In this document: positions 1 to 9,100 of the stretch, piece by piece
Numbering within the stretch: the stretch's first letter is position 1
Layout of the letters: each line of letters opens with the position of its first letter
Made by a program: the position numbers and the translations under genes
The notes under the pieces: generated by a model
Database searches by the model: none
The model's input: only the letters and a program-made list of their open reading frames with translations
What the model was told of the DNA's origin: nothing
From: Nevskia sp.
Lineage (GTDB): Bacteria; Pseudomonadota; Gammaproteobacteria; Nevskiales; Nevskiaceae
NCBI GenBank assembly: GCA_031291075.1
Contig: JARLJS010000287.1
Coordinates: forward strand, 46,614 to 110,613
Reading direction: 5' to 3'
DNA: 64,000 nt

Positions 1-1
1 G

Positions 2-751
<750 letters not shown>

Positions 752-771
752 CCGCCGGACGGAACGCCTGC

Positions 772-1674
772 ATGAACCTGAAACCCATATCCCGCGACGC
801 CGCGGAAGCCGTGGCGCCCGGATGTTCGAGGCGCGGCTTCGTCTCCGGCCTAGCGGGCTCGGCGGCGCTGCTCGGCCTGAGCCCGGCGCTGGCCGCGGCC
901 GCGCCGGCATGGGCCGGCGCATCGCGTCCCGGCCTGCTGTGGAGCACCCGGCAGCGCAGCATCGCCCTGGCGTACGCGGAGCAGCATCGCGCCCTGTTGC
1001 AGGTGATCGAGGCGCAGTCCGCCGCGGTGGTGCAGGGCGCCGGCCGCAGCTTCGTGGTGCCGGTGGCGCTGCACCTGCCGCTGCGCGGCATCCAGTCGGC
1101 ATGGATGGCCTCGGACGAGGTGCTGTGCCTGCTCGATGGCCACAACACTACGATGCACCGTTACCGCATCGACGGCACGCCGCTCGGCAGTAGCCGCCTG
1201 CGCGATGCCGGCCAGCAACTCGCGGCGCAAGGTTGCGCCGACGGCACCGGCGGCAGCTACCTGACGCTGCCGACAGCGCATTGCATGGTCAGGCTGTCAG
1301 CCTCCGGTGAAGTCGTGCAGCGTTTCGGCCGGCTCGGCACCGCCGAAGGCGGGCTCAATTTCCCCACCGCCGTGGCCCGCCAGGACGACGGCAGCCTGGT
1401 GGTCGCCAATACCGGCAACCACCGCATCGACCGCTTCGGCGCCGACGGCGGTTTTCTGCAGACGCTGGCGCGCTTCCACTTCGCTCCGGTCCGCATGGCG
1501 GTGAGCGGGGGTGTGGCCGCCGTGCACGATCCCCATGCGGAACGCCTGCGCCTGCTGTGCCTGCGCGATGGCGGCATGCTCGATGCGCTGGTTCTGCCCA
1601 AGGCGCCGGCCGGTGCGCAGGCCTGGCGCGCGCTCAGTGCGGCGGGCGGGCAACGGTTCGTGGTTTCAGTGTAG
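772..1674 (+). CDS. Exported NHL-repeat/beta-propeller protein with twin-arginine signal
   Basis: 300 residues. The N-terminus carries a twin-arginine-like motif (CSRRGFVSGLAG) followed by a hydrophobic Ala/Leu stretch ending near AAAAPAWA, so export by the Tat system is likely. The mature part has NHL-type repeats, clearest in the region reading FPTAVARQDDGSLVVANTGN followed by HRIDRF, where sequence-distant residues are used for binding in this family. The ATG at 772 was chosen because the signal peptide starts there; the frame is open further upstream only as read-through over the collagen gene. It lies 20 bases after the collagen-like gene and 8 bases before the first collar gene, so one operon is likely. 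The ligand is unknown. Confidence 0.75.
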   Translation: MNLKPISRDAAEAVAPGCSRRGFVSGLAGSAALLGLSPALAAAAPAWAGASRPGLLWSTRQRSIALAYAEQHRALLQVIEAQSAAVVQGAGRSFVVPVALHLPLRGIQSAWMASDEVLCLLDGHNTTMHRYRIDGTPLGSSRLRDAGQQLAAQGCADGTGGSYLTLPTAHCMVRLSASGEVVQRFGRLGTAEGGLNFPTAVARQDDGSLVVANTGNHRIDRFGADGGFLQTLARFHFAPVRMAVSGGVAAVHDPHAERLRLLCLRDGGMLDALVLPKAPAGAQAWRALSAAGGQRFVVSV

Positions 1675-1682
1675 AGGCGGTC

Positions 1683-2087
1683 ATGAGCGACCAGTACGTC
1701 GGTGAAATCAGGATGTTCGGGTGCAACTTCGCGCCCTACGGCTGGGCCCTGTGCAACGGCCAGATCCTGTCGATCGAGTCGAACACGGCCCTGTTCTCGA
1801 TCCTCGGCACCTTCTATGGCGGCGACGGGGTGAATACCTTCGGCCTGCCCGACCTGCGGGGCGTGGCCCCGGCCTTTTACGGGCAGGGACCGGGCCTGGC
1901 CAGCCTCATTGAGGGGGAGAGGGATACCGTCGGCGCCACCACCCGATCGGTGCCGACGGCAGTGAGCGTGGCGCGCAACATGCTTCAATCGACCACGGCG
2001 CTGAATCCGGCCCCGCTGGCGCCGGAGCCGACGCTGGTGATGAACTTCTGCATCGCCGTGGCGGGCAACTTCCCGGACAGGTCCTGA
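1683..2087 (+). CDS. Tail-collar domain protein, copy 1 (MdpB-like)
   Basis: 134 residues. It has the hallmark pattern of the phage tail-collar / microcystin-dependent protein family: N-terminal YVGEIRMFGCNFAPYGWALC, then NGQILSI, LFSILGTFYGGDG, FGLPDLRG, and a C-terminal MNFCIAVAGNFP. In phages this domain is a small structural module near the fibre attachment site; free-standing bacterial versions are of unknown function and often occur as tandem sets. Compared with copies 2 and 3 the TTYGG motif is TFYGG and the protein ends in PDRS. It starts 8 bases after the propeller gene and is followed 19 bases later by copy 2. Confidence 0.85.
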   Translation: MSDQYVGEIRMFGCNFAPYGWALCNGQILSIESNTALFSILGTFYGGDGVNTFGLPDLRGVAPAFYGQGPGLASLIEGERDTVGATTRSVPTAVSVARNMLQSTTALNPAPLAPEPTLVMNFCIAVAGNFPDRS

Positions 2088-2106
2088 GCGTATCGAGGCC
2101 GCAACC

Positions 2107-2502
2107 ATGTCGGACTTCTACATTTCCGAATTGCGCATCTTTCCTTTCGGTTTCGCTCCCAGGGGTTGGCTGCAGTGCAACGGCCAGCTCGTGACGATTG
2201 CGGAATACGAGCCCTTGTTCGCGCTGCTGGGCACCACCTACGGCGGCGACGGCATCACCACTTTCGCCCTGCCGGACCTGCGGGGGCGCGTGCCGATCGG
2301 CGTGAGCACCACCAATGTCCAGGGCGAGATCGAAGGCGGCGACCAGGCCATCAGCTCGGTCGGCGGTATCACGCCCAAGCGCGGCCTGACTTCCACCAAG
2401 ATATCCGGCACCGCCATCCCCGGCGGCAGCACCAACCGCCAACCCGCCCTGACGCTGAACATCTGCATCGCGGTCAGCGGTATATTCCCCTCCCGCACCT
2501 GA
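2107..2502 (+). CDS. Tail-collar domain protein, copy 2
   Basis: 131 residues, paralogous to the genes on both sides. Shared landmarks are FYISELRIFPFGFAPRGWLQ at the start, LLGTTYGGDG, FALPDLRGRVPIG in the middle and LNICIAVSGIFPSRT at the end. The middle third is variable and lacks the long glycine-rich loop of copy 3. No signal peptide is visible, as is typical for these proteins, so secretion, if any, would need a dedicated route. Its spacing (19 bases after copy 1, 21 before copy 3) and same strand point to one transcript. Confidence 0.85.
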   Translation: MSDFYISELRIFPFGFAPRGWLQCNGQLVTIAEYEPLFALLGTTYGGDGITTFALPDLRGRVPIGVSTTNVQGEIEGGDQAISSVGGITPKRGLTSTKISGTAIPGGSTNRQPALTLNICIAVSGIFPSRT

Positions 2503-2523
2503 ACCAGAGACGGACGCACAGCC

Positions 2524-2934
2524 ATGGCGACCCCATATGTCGGTGAAATCCGGCTCTTTGCCGGGAATTTCGCGCCCGCCGGCTGGTTCTTCTGCGACGG
2601 GCGCGTGCTGGCGATCTCGGATTACGAAGTGCTGTACACCCTCATCGGCACCACCTACGGCGGCAACGGCAGCAGCACCTTCGCCCTGCCGGACCTGCGC
2701 TCGCGTGTGCCGATCCACCAGGGGCAGGGGCCGGGCCTGAACAACCATGTGCTGGGCGAGCCGGTGGGTGCCGACAGCGGCACCACCACGCCGGCGACGG
2801 GGTTTACGGTGGAGCGCAATCTCGCGGCGACCGTCACCACGACCGCCGCCGTCGTCACCGGCTCGGGCATCCAGAATCGCCTGGGCCTGGGCTTCATCAT
2901 CGCCTACGCAGGTATCTTCCCCTCGCAGGGCTGA
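2524..2934 (+). CDS. Tail-collar domain protein, copy 3
   Basis: 136 residues. It has the same collar architecture: YVGEIRLFAGNFAPAGWFFC, then DGRVLAI, LIGTTYGGNG, FALPDLRSRVPIHQGQGPGL and a C-terminal GFIIAYAGIFPSQG. The GQGPGL loop is shared with copy 1, suggesting copies 1 and 3 are closer to each other than to copy 2 in that part. It is the last of three tandem paralogues and is followed after 7 bases by a GNAT acetyltransferase, an arrangement I recall from other proteobacteria. The molecular role is not established. Confidence 0.85.
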   Translation: MATPYVGEIRLFAGNFAPAGWFFCDGRVLAISDYEVLYTLIGTTYGGNGSSTFALPDLRSRVPIHQGQGPGLNNHVLGEPVGADSGTTTPATGFTVERNLAATVTTTAAVVTGSGIQNRLGLGFIIAYAGIFPSQG

Positions 2935-2941
2935 GGCCGGC

Positions 2942-3433
2942 GTGGCCGAGCGCCCGCCCGCGCCGCCGGAATTGCACCTCCGGCCCGCCGCGGAGGGGGA
3001 CGCGGCGCTATTGCTGGAGATCTTCTGCGCCGCGCGGCGCGAGGAGTTCGCGCCGCTGGGGTGGACGCCGGAGCAGTTGCGGCCGTTGCTGCAACAGCAG
3101 TTCGCCGCCCAGGCGCGGCACTATGCTACGCAATTCCCGGATCTCGATCGCCGCATCGTCCGCAGCGGCGATGCCGACGCCGGCTACCTCTATGTGCACC
3201 GCGACGATGCCGCCATCCGGCTGGTCGATATCGCGCTGCTGCCGCGGTTCCGCGGCGGCGGCATCGGCGGCCGGCTGGTCGGGCAATTGCAAGCGGAGGC
3301 GCACCACAGCGGCAGGGCGGTGCGGCTCACCGTGGCCGTGAGCAACGTCGCGGCACAGCGGCTGTACCGGCGCCTGGGGTTCGTCCAGACGGCGGATGAC
3401 GGCGCCTACCTGGCCATGGAGTGGAAGGCCTGA
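2942..3433 (+). CDS. GNAT-family N-acetyltransferase
   Basis: 163 residues from a GTG start 7 bases after the third collar gene. The GNAT fold is indicated by the acetyl-CoA loop, DIALLPRFRGGGIGGRLVGQ (the R/Q-x-x-G-x-G/A signature as RFRGGGIGG), then VSNVAAQRLYRRLGFVQTAD near the C-terminus, which is the usual N-x-x-A-x-x-x-Y-x-x-x-GF motif. The family transfers acetyl groups to amines; the substrate cannot be predicted. Its tight linkage to the collar genes suggests it could modify a component of that system. An ATG-initiated start is not available in a sensible position, so the GTG is preferred. Confidence 0.8.
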   Translation: MAERPPAPPELHLRPAAEGDAALLLEIFCAARREEFAPLGWTPEQLRPLLQQQFAAQARHYATQFPDLDRRIVRSGDADAGYLYVHRDDAAIRLVDIALLPRFRGGGIGGRLVGQLQAEAHHSGRAVRLTVAVSNVAAQRLYRRLGFVQTADDGAYLAMEWKA

Positions 3434-3509
3434 GCCGCCGTGTCAGGGCCGCATCGGGGTTTCGGTCCCGGGCCACCGTCCGCGCGTATTGGCGGATACC
3501 CGTGGTGGC

Positions 3510-4733
3510 TCAGGCGCGGTTGCCGAAGTGGGTGGAGACCAGGTCGGTACGCCGTTGCCATTCCTTGAACCAGGCGAAGAGGTCTGCGGCGGACAGCGAC
3601 TTCGAAATCAGCCAGCCCTGCGCGTAATCGCACCCCATCGCCTGCAGCACGTCCCAGTCCTCGCGCGCTTCCACCCCCTCCGCCACCGACGAAAGCCCGA
3701 GCTTGCGGGCCAGCTCCAGGCTGGTCTCTATCACCGAGCGCATGCGCGGCCGTTCGGCACAGCCGTTGACGAAGCTGCGGTCTATCTTGAGCTCGGTGAA
3801 GGGGATGTTGGAGAGCTGCTGCATCGACGCATAGCCGGTGCCGAAGTCATCGATGGACAGGCCGAAGCCCTTGAGCCGCAGTCGCGTCAGCACGTCGAGC
3901 GCCTTCGCCGTCTCCTTCGCCAGCGCCGTCTCGGTGACTTCGAGGATGATGTTATGCGGCTTGCAGCCGATGGCGCACGCCTTGTCGGCAATCCTGTCCG
4001 CGATCCTGACCTCCGACAAGGACAGCATGGAGATGTTGACCGCGACATTCAGCGTGTACCCGGCCTGGGCCCACTGCGTGAGATCGGCGCATGCCTGGTC
4101 CAATACCCGGTATGTCAGAAGATCGATGAGTCCCTCCCTCTCGGCGAATGCCACGAATTCCGCCGGTGGCACTAAGCTGCCATCGGCGCGCCGCCAGCGC
4201 GCCAATGCCTCGACCCCCGCCACGCGCCTGCCGGCGCATTCCACCTTGGGCTGGTATTCCACATAGATCTCCCCGCTGCGCAGCGCTTCGCGCATGGTGG
4301 CGATGGAGATCTCGGCGGCTGCGCTGGCCTTGTGTTCCGCATCCATCGCCTTGTAGCGCAGCACGAGCTGCGCCAGCCGCTGCGGCGACAGCGGTTTCGG
4401 GATGGCGCCCAGCACCTGCAGGCCGTAAGCCCGCGCCATGGTTTCCACCGATTGCAGCAGAGCGGGATCCAGGCCGCTGGCGATGATGACCGCCCGGGCG
4501 AGGTGCCATTCGGCCAGGTGCCGGATCAGCTCGACGCCGTCCATGATCGGCATGCGCAGGTCCGTCACCACGAGGTCCATCGGCTCGCCGCTCTTGAGCA
4601 GCGCCAGCGCGTGCTCTCCGTTGACCGCCTCCTGGATGTTGTTCGCGCCAAGATTGCCGAGAATGCGGTGCAGCCGGTGCCGCGACAACTCATCGTCGTC
4701 GACGATCATCACCTTCACGGTCTGCAAGTTCAT
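3510..4733 (-). CDS. Response regulator with EAL domain (c-di-GMP phosphodiesterase)
   Basis: 407 residues. An N-terminal receiver domain (about 1-125) has the acidic pocket VDDDE, phosphoacceptor Asp58 in VVTDLRMP and the conserved Lys in IPKPLSP. The rest is an EAL domain whose catalytic set looks intact: the E-x-L-x-R signature in GVEALARW, the Asn in NIS, EVTE, IDDFGTGYAS, KIDRSF, AEGVE and QGW. Hydrolysis of cyclic di-GMP to pGpG, gated by phosphorylation, is therefore expected. The start at 4733 is preferred over an in-frame GTG at 4754 because AGGAAG lies 7 bases before the ATG. No partner histidine kinase is adjacent. Confidence 0.9.
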   Translation of the reverse strand: MNLQTVKVMIVDDDELSRHRLHRILGNLGANNIQEAVNGEHALALLKSGEPMDLVVTDLRMPIMDGVELIRHLAEWHLARAVIIASGLDPALLQSVETMARAYGLQVLGAIPKPLSPQRLAQLVLRYKAMDAEHKASAAAEISIATMREALRSGEIYVEYQPKVECAGRRVAGVEALARWRRADGSLVPPAEFVAFAEREGLIDLLTYRVLDQACADLTQWAQAGYTLNVAVNISMLSLSEVRIADRIADKACAIGCKPHNIILEVTETALAKETAKALDVLTRLRLKGFGLSIDDFGTGYASMQQLSNIPFTELKIDRSFVNGCAERPRMRSVIETSLELARKLGLSSVAEGVEAREDWDVLQAMGCDYAQGWLISKSLSAADLFAWFKEWQRRTDLVSTHFGNRA

Positions 4734-4818
4734 GGGTGCTTCCTGCTGCAACACCGCATCCGGCAGTCCCTCCGCTTCGCCACGGTGTTGCCGATCCGGA
4801 GGGCGGCGGATTGCCGGG

Positions 4819-5910
4819 TTACAGGTGGTAAGCGCTGACCAGGTTCCAGATCACCCCGGTGGCGGACAGGTTGGTGCTGGTCTTGCCGATGATGGGCACC
4901 GGCAGGTACTGCCAGCCTCCGGGCCAGGCGTGGCCGCCGCCGTTCACCGTGTACAGCTCGAGCGGAGCGCCTCCGCCGCAGCCGGCGAAGGTCTCCAGTT
5001 CGATGCTGGTGCCGTCGTTGTTTATCACCGGCAGCGCCGTGGTGCCGGGCGAGGTGCAGCCCTGCAGGCCGGCCCAGTAGGAGACGGCCTGCGCGGCGGA
5101 TTCAATGTCGCTGAGCGAGCCCCAGCCCTGGTAGGGCACGATCGGGTCGGTGGTGCCGAGGATGAAGAGCTTGGGCCGCTGCACGGCGGGTGAACAGTTC
5201 TTCATCAGGCCAGTGCGGATGGTGGCGGACACCATGCCGAAGCCGGCGATCTTGTCGGACAGCTCGCAGGCGAGGCGGTCGGTCATGAAGCCGCCGTTGG
5301 AAATCCCGGCGGCATAGACGCGGGTGGCGTCGATGCCGCCCGCCGCCACCAGCGTATCGATCAGCTGCGAGATGAACTGCACGTCGTCGTCGTTACCGGT
5401 GGTGGGGTCGTCGTTCCAGGAGTCGTTGATGCCCTGCGGCATCACCGCCCAGAAACCCTGCGCGGAGACGTACCCGGCCACCTGCGCGAGGTTGGCCATC
5501 CCCGCGGCGGTACCGCCGACACCGTGCAGCAGCAACAGCAGGGGGGCGCTGGGTGGGGCCGGGTCGGGACGCAGCACCACGTAGTTGCGGCTCGTCCCGT
5601 TCACCGTGATGGTCGCGTTGTAGGCGGTCTCCCCGGGCGTGGCGATGACGTAGGTTCCGTTGACGCGGATCAGCGTTTCCTGGAGCGTGCCGCCGGTCGG
5701 GGGGATCAGCAGGCCGGTCACCGGATCGATCAGAGGCTGGCTGACGGTCTGCGTAGTCGCCAACAGTGTTCCGAAAAGCTGCTTCATCGCATGGTCCGCG
5801 CTGCTCTGCGTGCCGGCCGCAGAGCTTTGTGTAGCTTGGCCGGCGGAAAGGTCGGCCGCGACGGACAGCAACATGCCGAGTACAACGGCAGACATGCACC
5901 TCCTGTGCAT
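4819..5910 (-). CDS. Exported PHB depolymerase-family esterase (alpha/beta hydrolase)
   Basis: 363 residues with an N-terminal signal peptide (MHRRCMSAVVLGMLLSVAAD). The alpha/beta-hydrolase core shows the oxyanion motif LLLHGVGG, the nucleophile elbow in AAGISNGGF (G-x-S-x-G), an acid residue in TTDPIVPYQG and the catalytic His in GGGHAWPGG, the usual signature of the LpqC / PHB-depolymerase esterase family. Such proteins hydrolyse polyesters or feruloyl-type esters; the substrate is undetermined. The start is fixed by GGGAGGA just upstream of the ATG at 5910. It sits directly downstream of the LAL regulator gene and shares an upstream motif with it. Confidence 0.85.
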   Translation of the reverse strand: MHRRCMSAVVLGMLLSVAADLSAGQATQSSAAGTQSSADHAMKQLFGTLLATTQTVSQPLIDPVTGLLIPPTGGTLQETLIRVNGTYVIATPGETAYNATITVNGTSRNYVVLRPDPAPPSAPLLLLLHGVGGTAAGMANLAQVAGYVSAQGFWAVMPQGINDSWNDDPTTGNDDDVQFISQLIDTLVAAGGIDATRVYAAGISNGGFMTDRLACELSDKIAGFGMVSATIRTGLMKNCSPAVQRPKLFILGTTDPIVPYQGWGSLSDIESAAQAVSYWAGLQGCTSPGTTALPVINNDGTSIELETFAGCGGGAPLELYTVNGGGHAWPGGWQYLPVPIIGKTSTNLSATGVIWNLVSAYHL

Positions 5911-5936
5911 AAATCCTCCCTGCGCTTGTTTGAACT

Positions 5937-6017
5937 GAGTTCTGCTTACTGGGTAAGAACCAACCCTGAATACCAATGCCCCACAGGAGACCCTTTTGTC
6001 ACCTATCCTTCGATAGG
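5937..6017 (-). promoter_or_regulatory. Candidate control region of the esterase gene
   Basis: Upstream of the esterase start lies an imperfect dyad, GTTCT-gc-TTAC / GTAAGAAC (5939-5960). A block follows whose minus-strand reading is TGACA, 17 bases, GCATTGGTATT (between 6001 and 5969). The same bipartite block occurs upstream of the LAL regulator. A further small hairpin CCTATC/GATAGG lies at about 6003-6017. The 270 bases between the esterase start and the regulator stop contain no credible gene. Confidence 0.4.
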
Positions 6018-6180
6018 ATCGAGCTCTCTGTGCGGATTCCGCCAGGGTGACCTGGCGGCGGTCGGCTCCGGCTGGTGCATGAGCAGCCCGTTCCAACAGT
6101 CGTGGGGCTGGCTGGTCCCTGACGCTGGGGTGGACGCCGGAGACGACCGGAGGTGGTGTGCCCGCGAATCGGGCTGCTGC

Positions 6181-8829
6181 TCAGCCGCGCAGGATGCCGT
6201 GTGCCCGCGCGGCGCGCAGGGCGGCGGTGCGACTGCGCACGCCGAGCTTGCTGTACAGATTGTGCAGGTTCCACTTGACGGTGCCTTCCACCACGAAGCA
6301 GCGCGCGGCGATCTCGGCGTTGCTCAGCCCTTGGTCGAGCAGCGACAGGATCTGCCGCTCGCGCCGGTTGAGCGGCTGGACCGGGGCCTCGCCGGCCGCG
6401 GCCTGGCGTGTCGTTGCGGCGTCGACGGCGGCGACGATCTGTTCCGCCTGGCGGGCCTCGGGCCGCATCCGCGCCGCCACGTCGCAGGTCCTCAACCAGC
6501 GGCGCAGCAGCCCGTGCACCTGCGGGCCTTCGTCGACGAATACGCGGACGTAGTTTTCCGCCACGGCCAGGGCGAGTGCCTCGCGCAGCATGTCGAAAGC
6601 GGCGGTCTCGTCGTCGCACCGGTCCGCGGTCACCGCGGACAGGATCAGCAGCTCGCACAGCTTGAAGTCCTGCTTGGCGCCTCGGGTATGGGCGAGCAGC
6701 GGGGCCAGCAGGTCGCGGGTGCGACCTGGATCGCCGGCGGCCAGAGCCAGCCGCGCGTGCAGGCGCCTGGCCCGGTCCCATTGCAGACCGTCTGTCCTGG
6801 GCGAGTCGGGTACCAGCCCGGCGGCTTCCGCGGTGTACCGGGCCTGGTCGGTGGCGCCGCTGCGTGCAAGGATCAGCGCCCGTTCGGCGATCAGGCTCAG
6901 AGACAGGCGCGGAAACTCGCGCTGCAAGCCACAGCGCTCGCCTTCGGACAGGACGTCGAGGGCCGCGCCGAGGTCGCCGGCGGCGGCGCGCACCCGCGCT
7001 GCCGCGGTGAAGCCAAGCACGATGGTGTCGACCACACCCTGGTCGGGCAGCAGCGGCAGGGCCTCGTCGAGGATGTCGCGGGCGGCCGACAGCTCGTTGC
7101 GCTCGTAGCGCACGAACGCTTCGACGCCGCGCAGCATGGCGCGCTGTCCGCCGAGCCCGGCGGCGGAGCCGCATCCCTCCAGGCCATGACCAACTTCCGC
7201 CAGCGCATCGCGGTGGCGCCCGAACTTGACCATCGCCAGCGCGCCCAACACGCGGACCCAGGCGGTGCCGTAGCCCGACTGCGCCTTGTTGAAGCCGGCG
7301 TGCGCTTCGCGCAACGCCGCGCGCGTGCCGGCGATGTCGCCGATGCACTTGAGATAGAAGCCGTGGGTGCCCCAGGCGACGCCGACCTGGAATGAGGCCT
7401 CGTCGCGGTGACGCTGCAGCCAGTCGTAGGCATGTCTGCCGGCGCTTTTGTGATCGTCGCGCAGCGCGTAGATTGCCGCCTGTTGCAGCTGGGTCTCGTC
7501 CGCCGCTTCCGCGTCGACAGTGGCGGCGAGCGCGCGCCGCAGCCGCTCCTGGGCCGCGGCGAAGTGGCGCTGGAAGATGAGGGCCCAGGCTGCCATGCGG
7601 TCCAGCCGGGGCTCGTGGCGGGCGGCGGCGCATTCCCATTGCTCCACCAGCTCGAGCAGCGTCTGGTGCTGTCCCAGCTTGAAAATGAGCGTACCGGCCA
7701 GTTCGAGCAGCCAGTCGTGCGCTGCCTGCAAGTGCTCCGGTCCCGCTTCCAGCAGCAGCCGCACGGCAACCGTACCGGTGCCGTGCAGCCAGTACCAGCG
7801 CGCCGCCGCCGGCAGCAGCCGGGCCTTGTCGCCGCCGCGCTCCGCCGTCAGTACGCGAAGCACAGCCTCGCACATCACCGGGTGCAGGCGCACCGACGGA
7901 TCGTTGGCGGCTTCGTCCTGCTGCACGATGCCGAGCGCGAACAGGCGCGGCAGCACCGCGTCGGGGTCGGCCTGGGAAGGGGCGAGGGCGCGCAGGAGAC
8001 CCCGCGGAGCGTTGCCGACACACGCCAGCATCCACAGGATGTCCCGTTCCGCCGGCTGCAGCCGCGCCAGGAATCGTTCGTAGATGTATTCCCGTACCGG
8101 GCCGAGTCGGGCGATGCTGCCTGGCAGGTGCGGTCCGCTTTCGGGGATCGCAAGGGCCAGCTGCACCAGGGCCGGCCAGCCCTGCGTGGCGCGGGCCAGC
8201 CAGTCCAGCTGCTGCGCGCTCGGCTGATGGTTGCGCAGCCTGGCCAATGCCTCGACTTCGTCGCGCGTCAGTGCCAGCGCGCTGGCGCCGATCCAGCAGA
8301 CCTTGCCGCGCGCCGTCAGTTCACCCAGGCCGACGTCGAGCGCCAGGGGTTGCATGGCGATGAAGATCCGCAGGTGCGGCCCGGTCCCGAGCAGGAGGCG
8401 CCGCAGGTAGAGCCGGCTGGGACTGCCGGCGAGTTCGTGGGCGTCGTCAAACACCAGCCATAGGGGCTGCGGGCTGCCGGAGAGCTGCTCGGCGACCTGG
8501 GCGAACCGCTCGGCGTGGTCCGCCTCCTCGTCAAGCACCGCCTCACGCTGCAGGGATAGCGGTCCACGCAGCGACACCATGAGCTTCTCCAGGAACACCG
8601 TCGGATCGCGCGCGCCTTCGTCGAGCGACATCCACACGCAGCGGTGTCCCGCGGGCGCACGGCGCAGCCAACTGCGCGCCAGCACGGTCTTGCCATACCC
8701 CGAGGGGGCTTCGGCGACCAGCACCGGCTCGCCTTTGTCCAAGGCCAGCAAGCGCCGCCGCTCGAGCTCCCTGGCGGCAGTGCTATGGAAAGCGACGGCA
8801 TGCGTTGCGACCAAGCGGTCGGCGTCCAT
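6181..8829 (-). CDS. LuxR-family ATP-binding regulator (LAL/MalT type)
   Basis: 882 residues from the ATG at 8829; an in-frame ATG at 8910 would add 27 poorly conserved residues. Near the N-terminus there is a P-loop, APSGYGKTVL, and a Walker B-like VFDDAHELAG, defining the MalT-type STAND ATPase module. A long helical repeat region (TPR-like, about residues 350-800) follows, then a C-terminal LuxR helix-turn-helix (LNRRERQILSLLDQGLSNAE onward). Family members are large activators that oligomerise on inducer and ATP binding. The adjacent esterase gene on the same strand, with a shared upstream motif, is the best candidate target. The inducer is unknown. Confidence 0.85.
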   Translation of the reverse strand: MDADRLVATHAVAFHSTAARELERRRLLALDKGEPVLVAEAPSGYGKTVLARSWLRRAPAGHRCVWMSLDEGARDPTVFLEKLMVSLRGPLSLQREAVLDEEADHAERFAQVAEQLSGSPQPLWLVFDDAHELAGSPSRLYLRRLLLGTGPHLRIFIAMQPLALDVGLGELTARGKVCWIGASALALTRDEVEALARLRNHQPSAQQLDWLARATQGWPALVQLALAIPESGPHLPGSIARLGPVREYIYERFLARLQPAERDILWMLACVGNAPRGLLRALAPSQADPDAVLPRLFALGIVQQDEAANDPSVRLHPVMCEAVLRVLTAERGGDKARLLPAAARWYWLHGTGTVAVRLLLEAGPEHLQAAHDWLLELAGTLIFKLGQHQTLLELVEQWECAAARHEPRLDRMAAWALIFQRHFAAAQERLRRALAATVDAEAADETQLQQAAIYALRDDHKSAGRHAYDWLQRHRDEASFQVGVAWGTHGFYLKCIGDIAGTRAALREAHAGFNKAQSGYGTAWVRVLGALAMVKFGRHRDALAEVGHGLEGCGSAAGLGGQRAMLRGVEAFVRYERNELSAARDILDEALPLLPDQGVVDTIVLGFTAAARVRAAAGDLGAALDVLSEGERCGLQREFPRLSLSLIAERALILARSGATDQARYTAEAAGLVPDSPRTDGLQWDRARRLHARLALAAGDPGRTRDLLAPLLAHTRGAKQDFKLCELLILSAVTADRCDDETAAFDMLREALALAVAENYVRVFVDEGPQVHGLLRRWLRTCDVAARMRPEARQAEQIVAAVDAATTRQAAAGEAPVQPLNRRERQILSLLDQGLSNAEIAARCFVVEGTVKWNLHNLYSKLGVRSRTAALRAARAHGILRG

Positions 8830-8864
8830 TCCTTCTTTTCCCTGAGCCAATCCTTTGACTCGTA

Positions 8865-8896
8865 AATACCAATGCGGCAAGTCAAGTTGCTTGTCA
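8865..8896 (-). promoter_or_regulatory. Bipartite motif upstream of the LAL regulator
   Basis: Read on the minus strand: TTGACA, 16 bases, then GCATTGGTATTTA ending about 35 bases before the regulator start. The same arrangement (GTGACA, 17 bases, GCATTGGTATTCA) is found upstream of the esterase gene. A perfect CAAG-ttg-CTTG dyad lies within the spacer at 8883-8893. The remainder of 8830-9100 holds no supported gene. It may be a promoter, an activator site, or both. Confidence 0.4.
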
Positions 8897-9065
8897 AGCC
8901 TTGCTGCCACGACGTTCGAGCTTTAGTTGCTGTTGGAGGATGCACGAGCAGAATGCCCCATTATTCCCATGGTGGGACCTCCTGCCGGCGGCTCGTGTCC
9001 GCGGCTGGCAATCTCCACCGAGGCAGGCCGGTTGCGATGCCGGCACGGTCGGCAGGGACAAAAAA

Positions 9066-9094
9066 TTGACAACGTAAAATAAACGTCGTTAAAT
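9066..9094 (+). promoter_or_regulatory. Sigma70-type promoter with operator-like repeats, tetR
   Basis: TTGACA (9066-9071), a 17-base spacer and TTAAAT (9089-9094) form a near-consensus promoter. The predicted transcription start falls at about 9100-9102, on the ATG at 9101, and there is no Shine-Dalgarno sequence, so the message may be leaderless. The spacer contains two AACGT direct repeats (9071-9075, 9082-9086), the second part of the palindrome AACGTCGTT (9082-9090) overlapping the -10 box. This is suitable for autorepression by the TetR product. Confidence 0.6.
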
Positions 9095-9100
9095 GTTTCC

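Noticed and set aside
1683..2934. Prophage remnant, because of the tail-collar domains
   Set aside because: No terminase, portal, capsid, integrase or other tail genes are seen in the window; collar-domain genes alone are common in non-phage chromosomal loci.
5999..8035. Large minus-strand open frame (about 680 residues) inside the LAL regulator
   Set aside because: It is an Arg/Ala-rich alternative frame of the regulator gene, whose own frame has clear P-loop and HTH motifs.
8883..8893. KstR2-type operator (CAAG-nn-CTTG)
   Set aside because: The spacer is three bases rather than two and the flanking A/T positions do not match.
8872..9069. Possible 65-residue protein upstream of tetR on the plus strand
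   Set aside because: No ribosome site, no recognisable domain and poor codon pattern; it overlaps the control region of the LAL regulator.
9082..9090. KstR-type operator (AAC-nn-GTT) upstream of tetR
   Set aside because: The match AACGTCGTT has a three-base centre instead of the two-base centre of the KstR motif and lacks the outer flanks.
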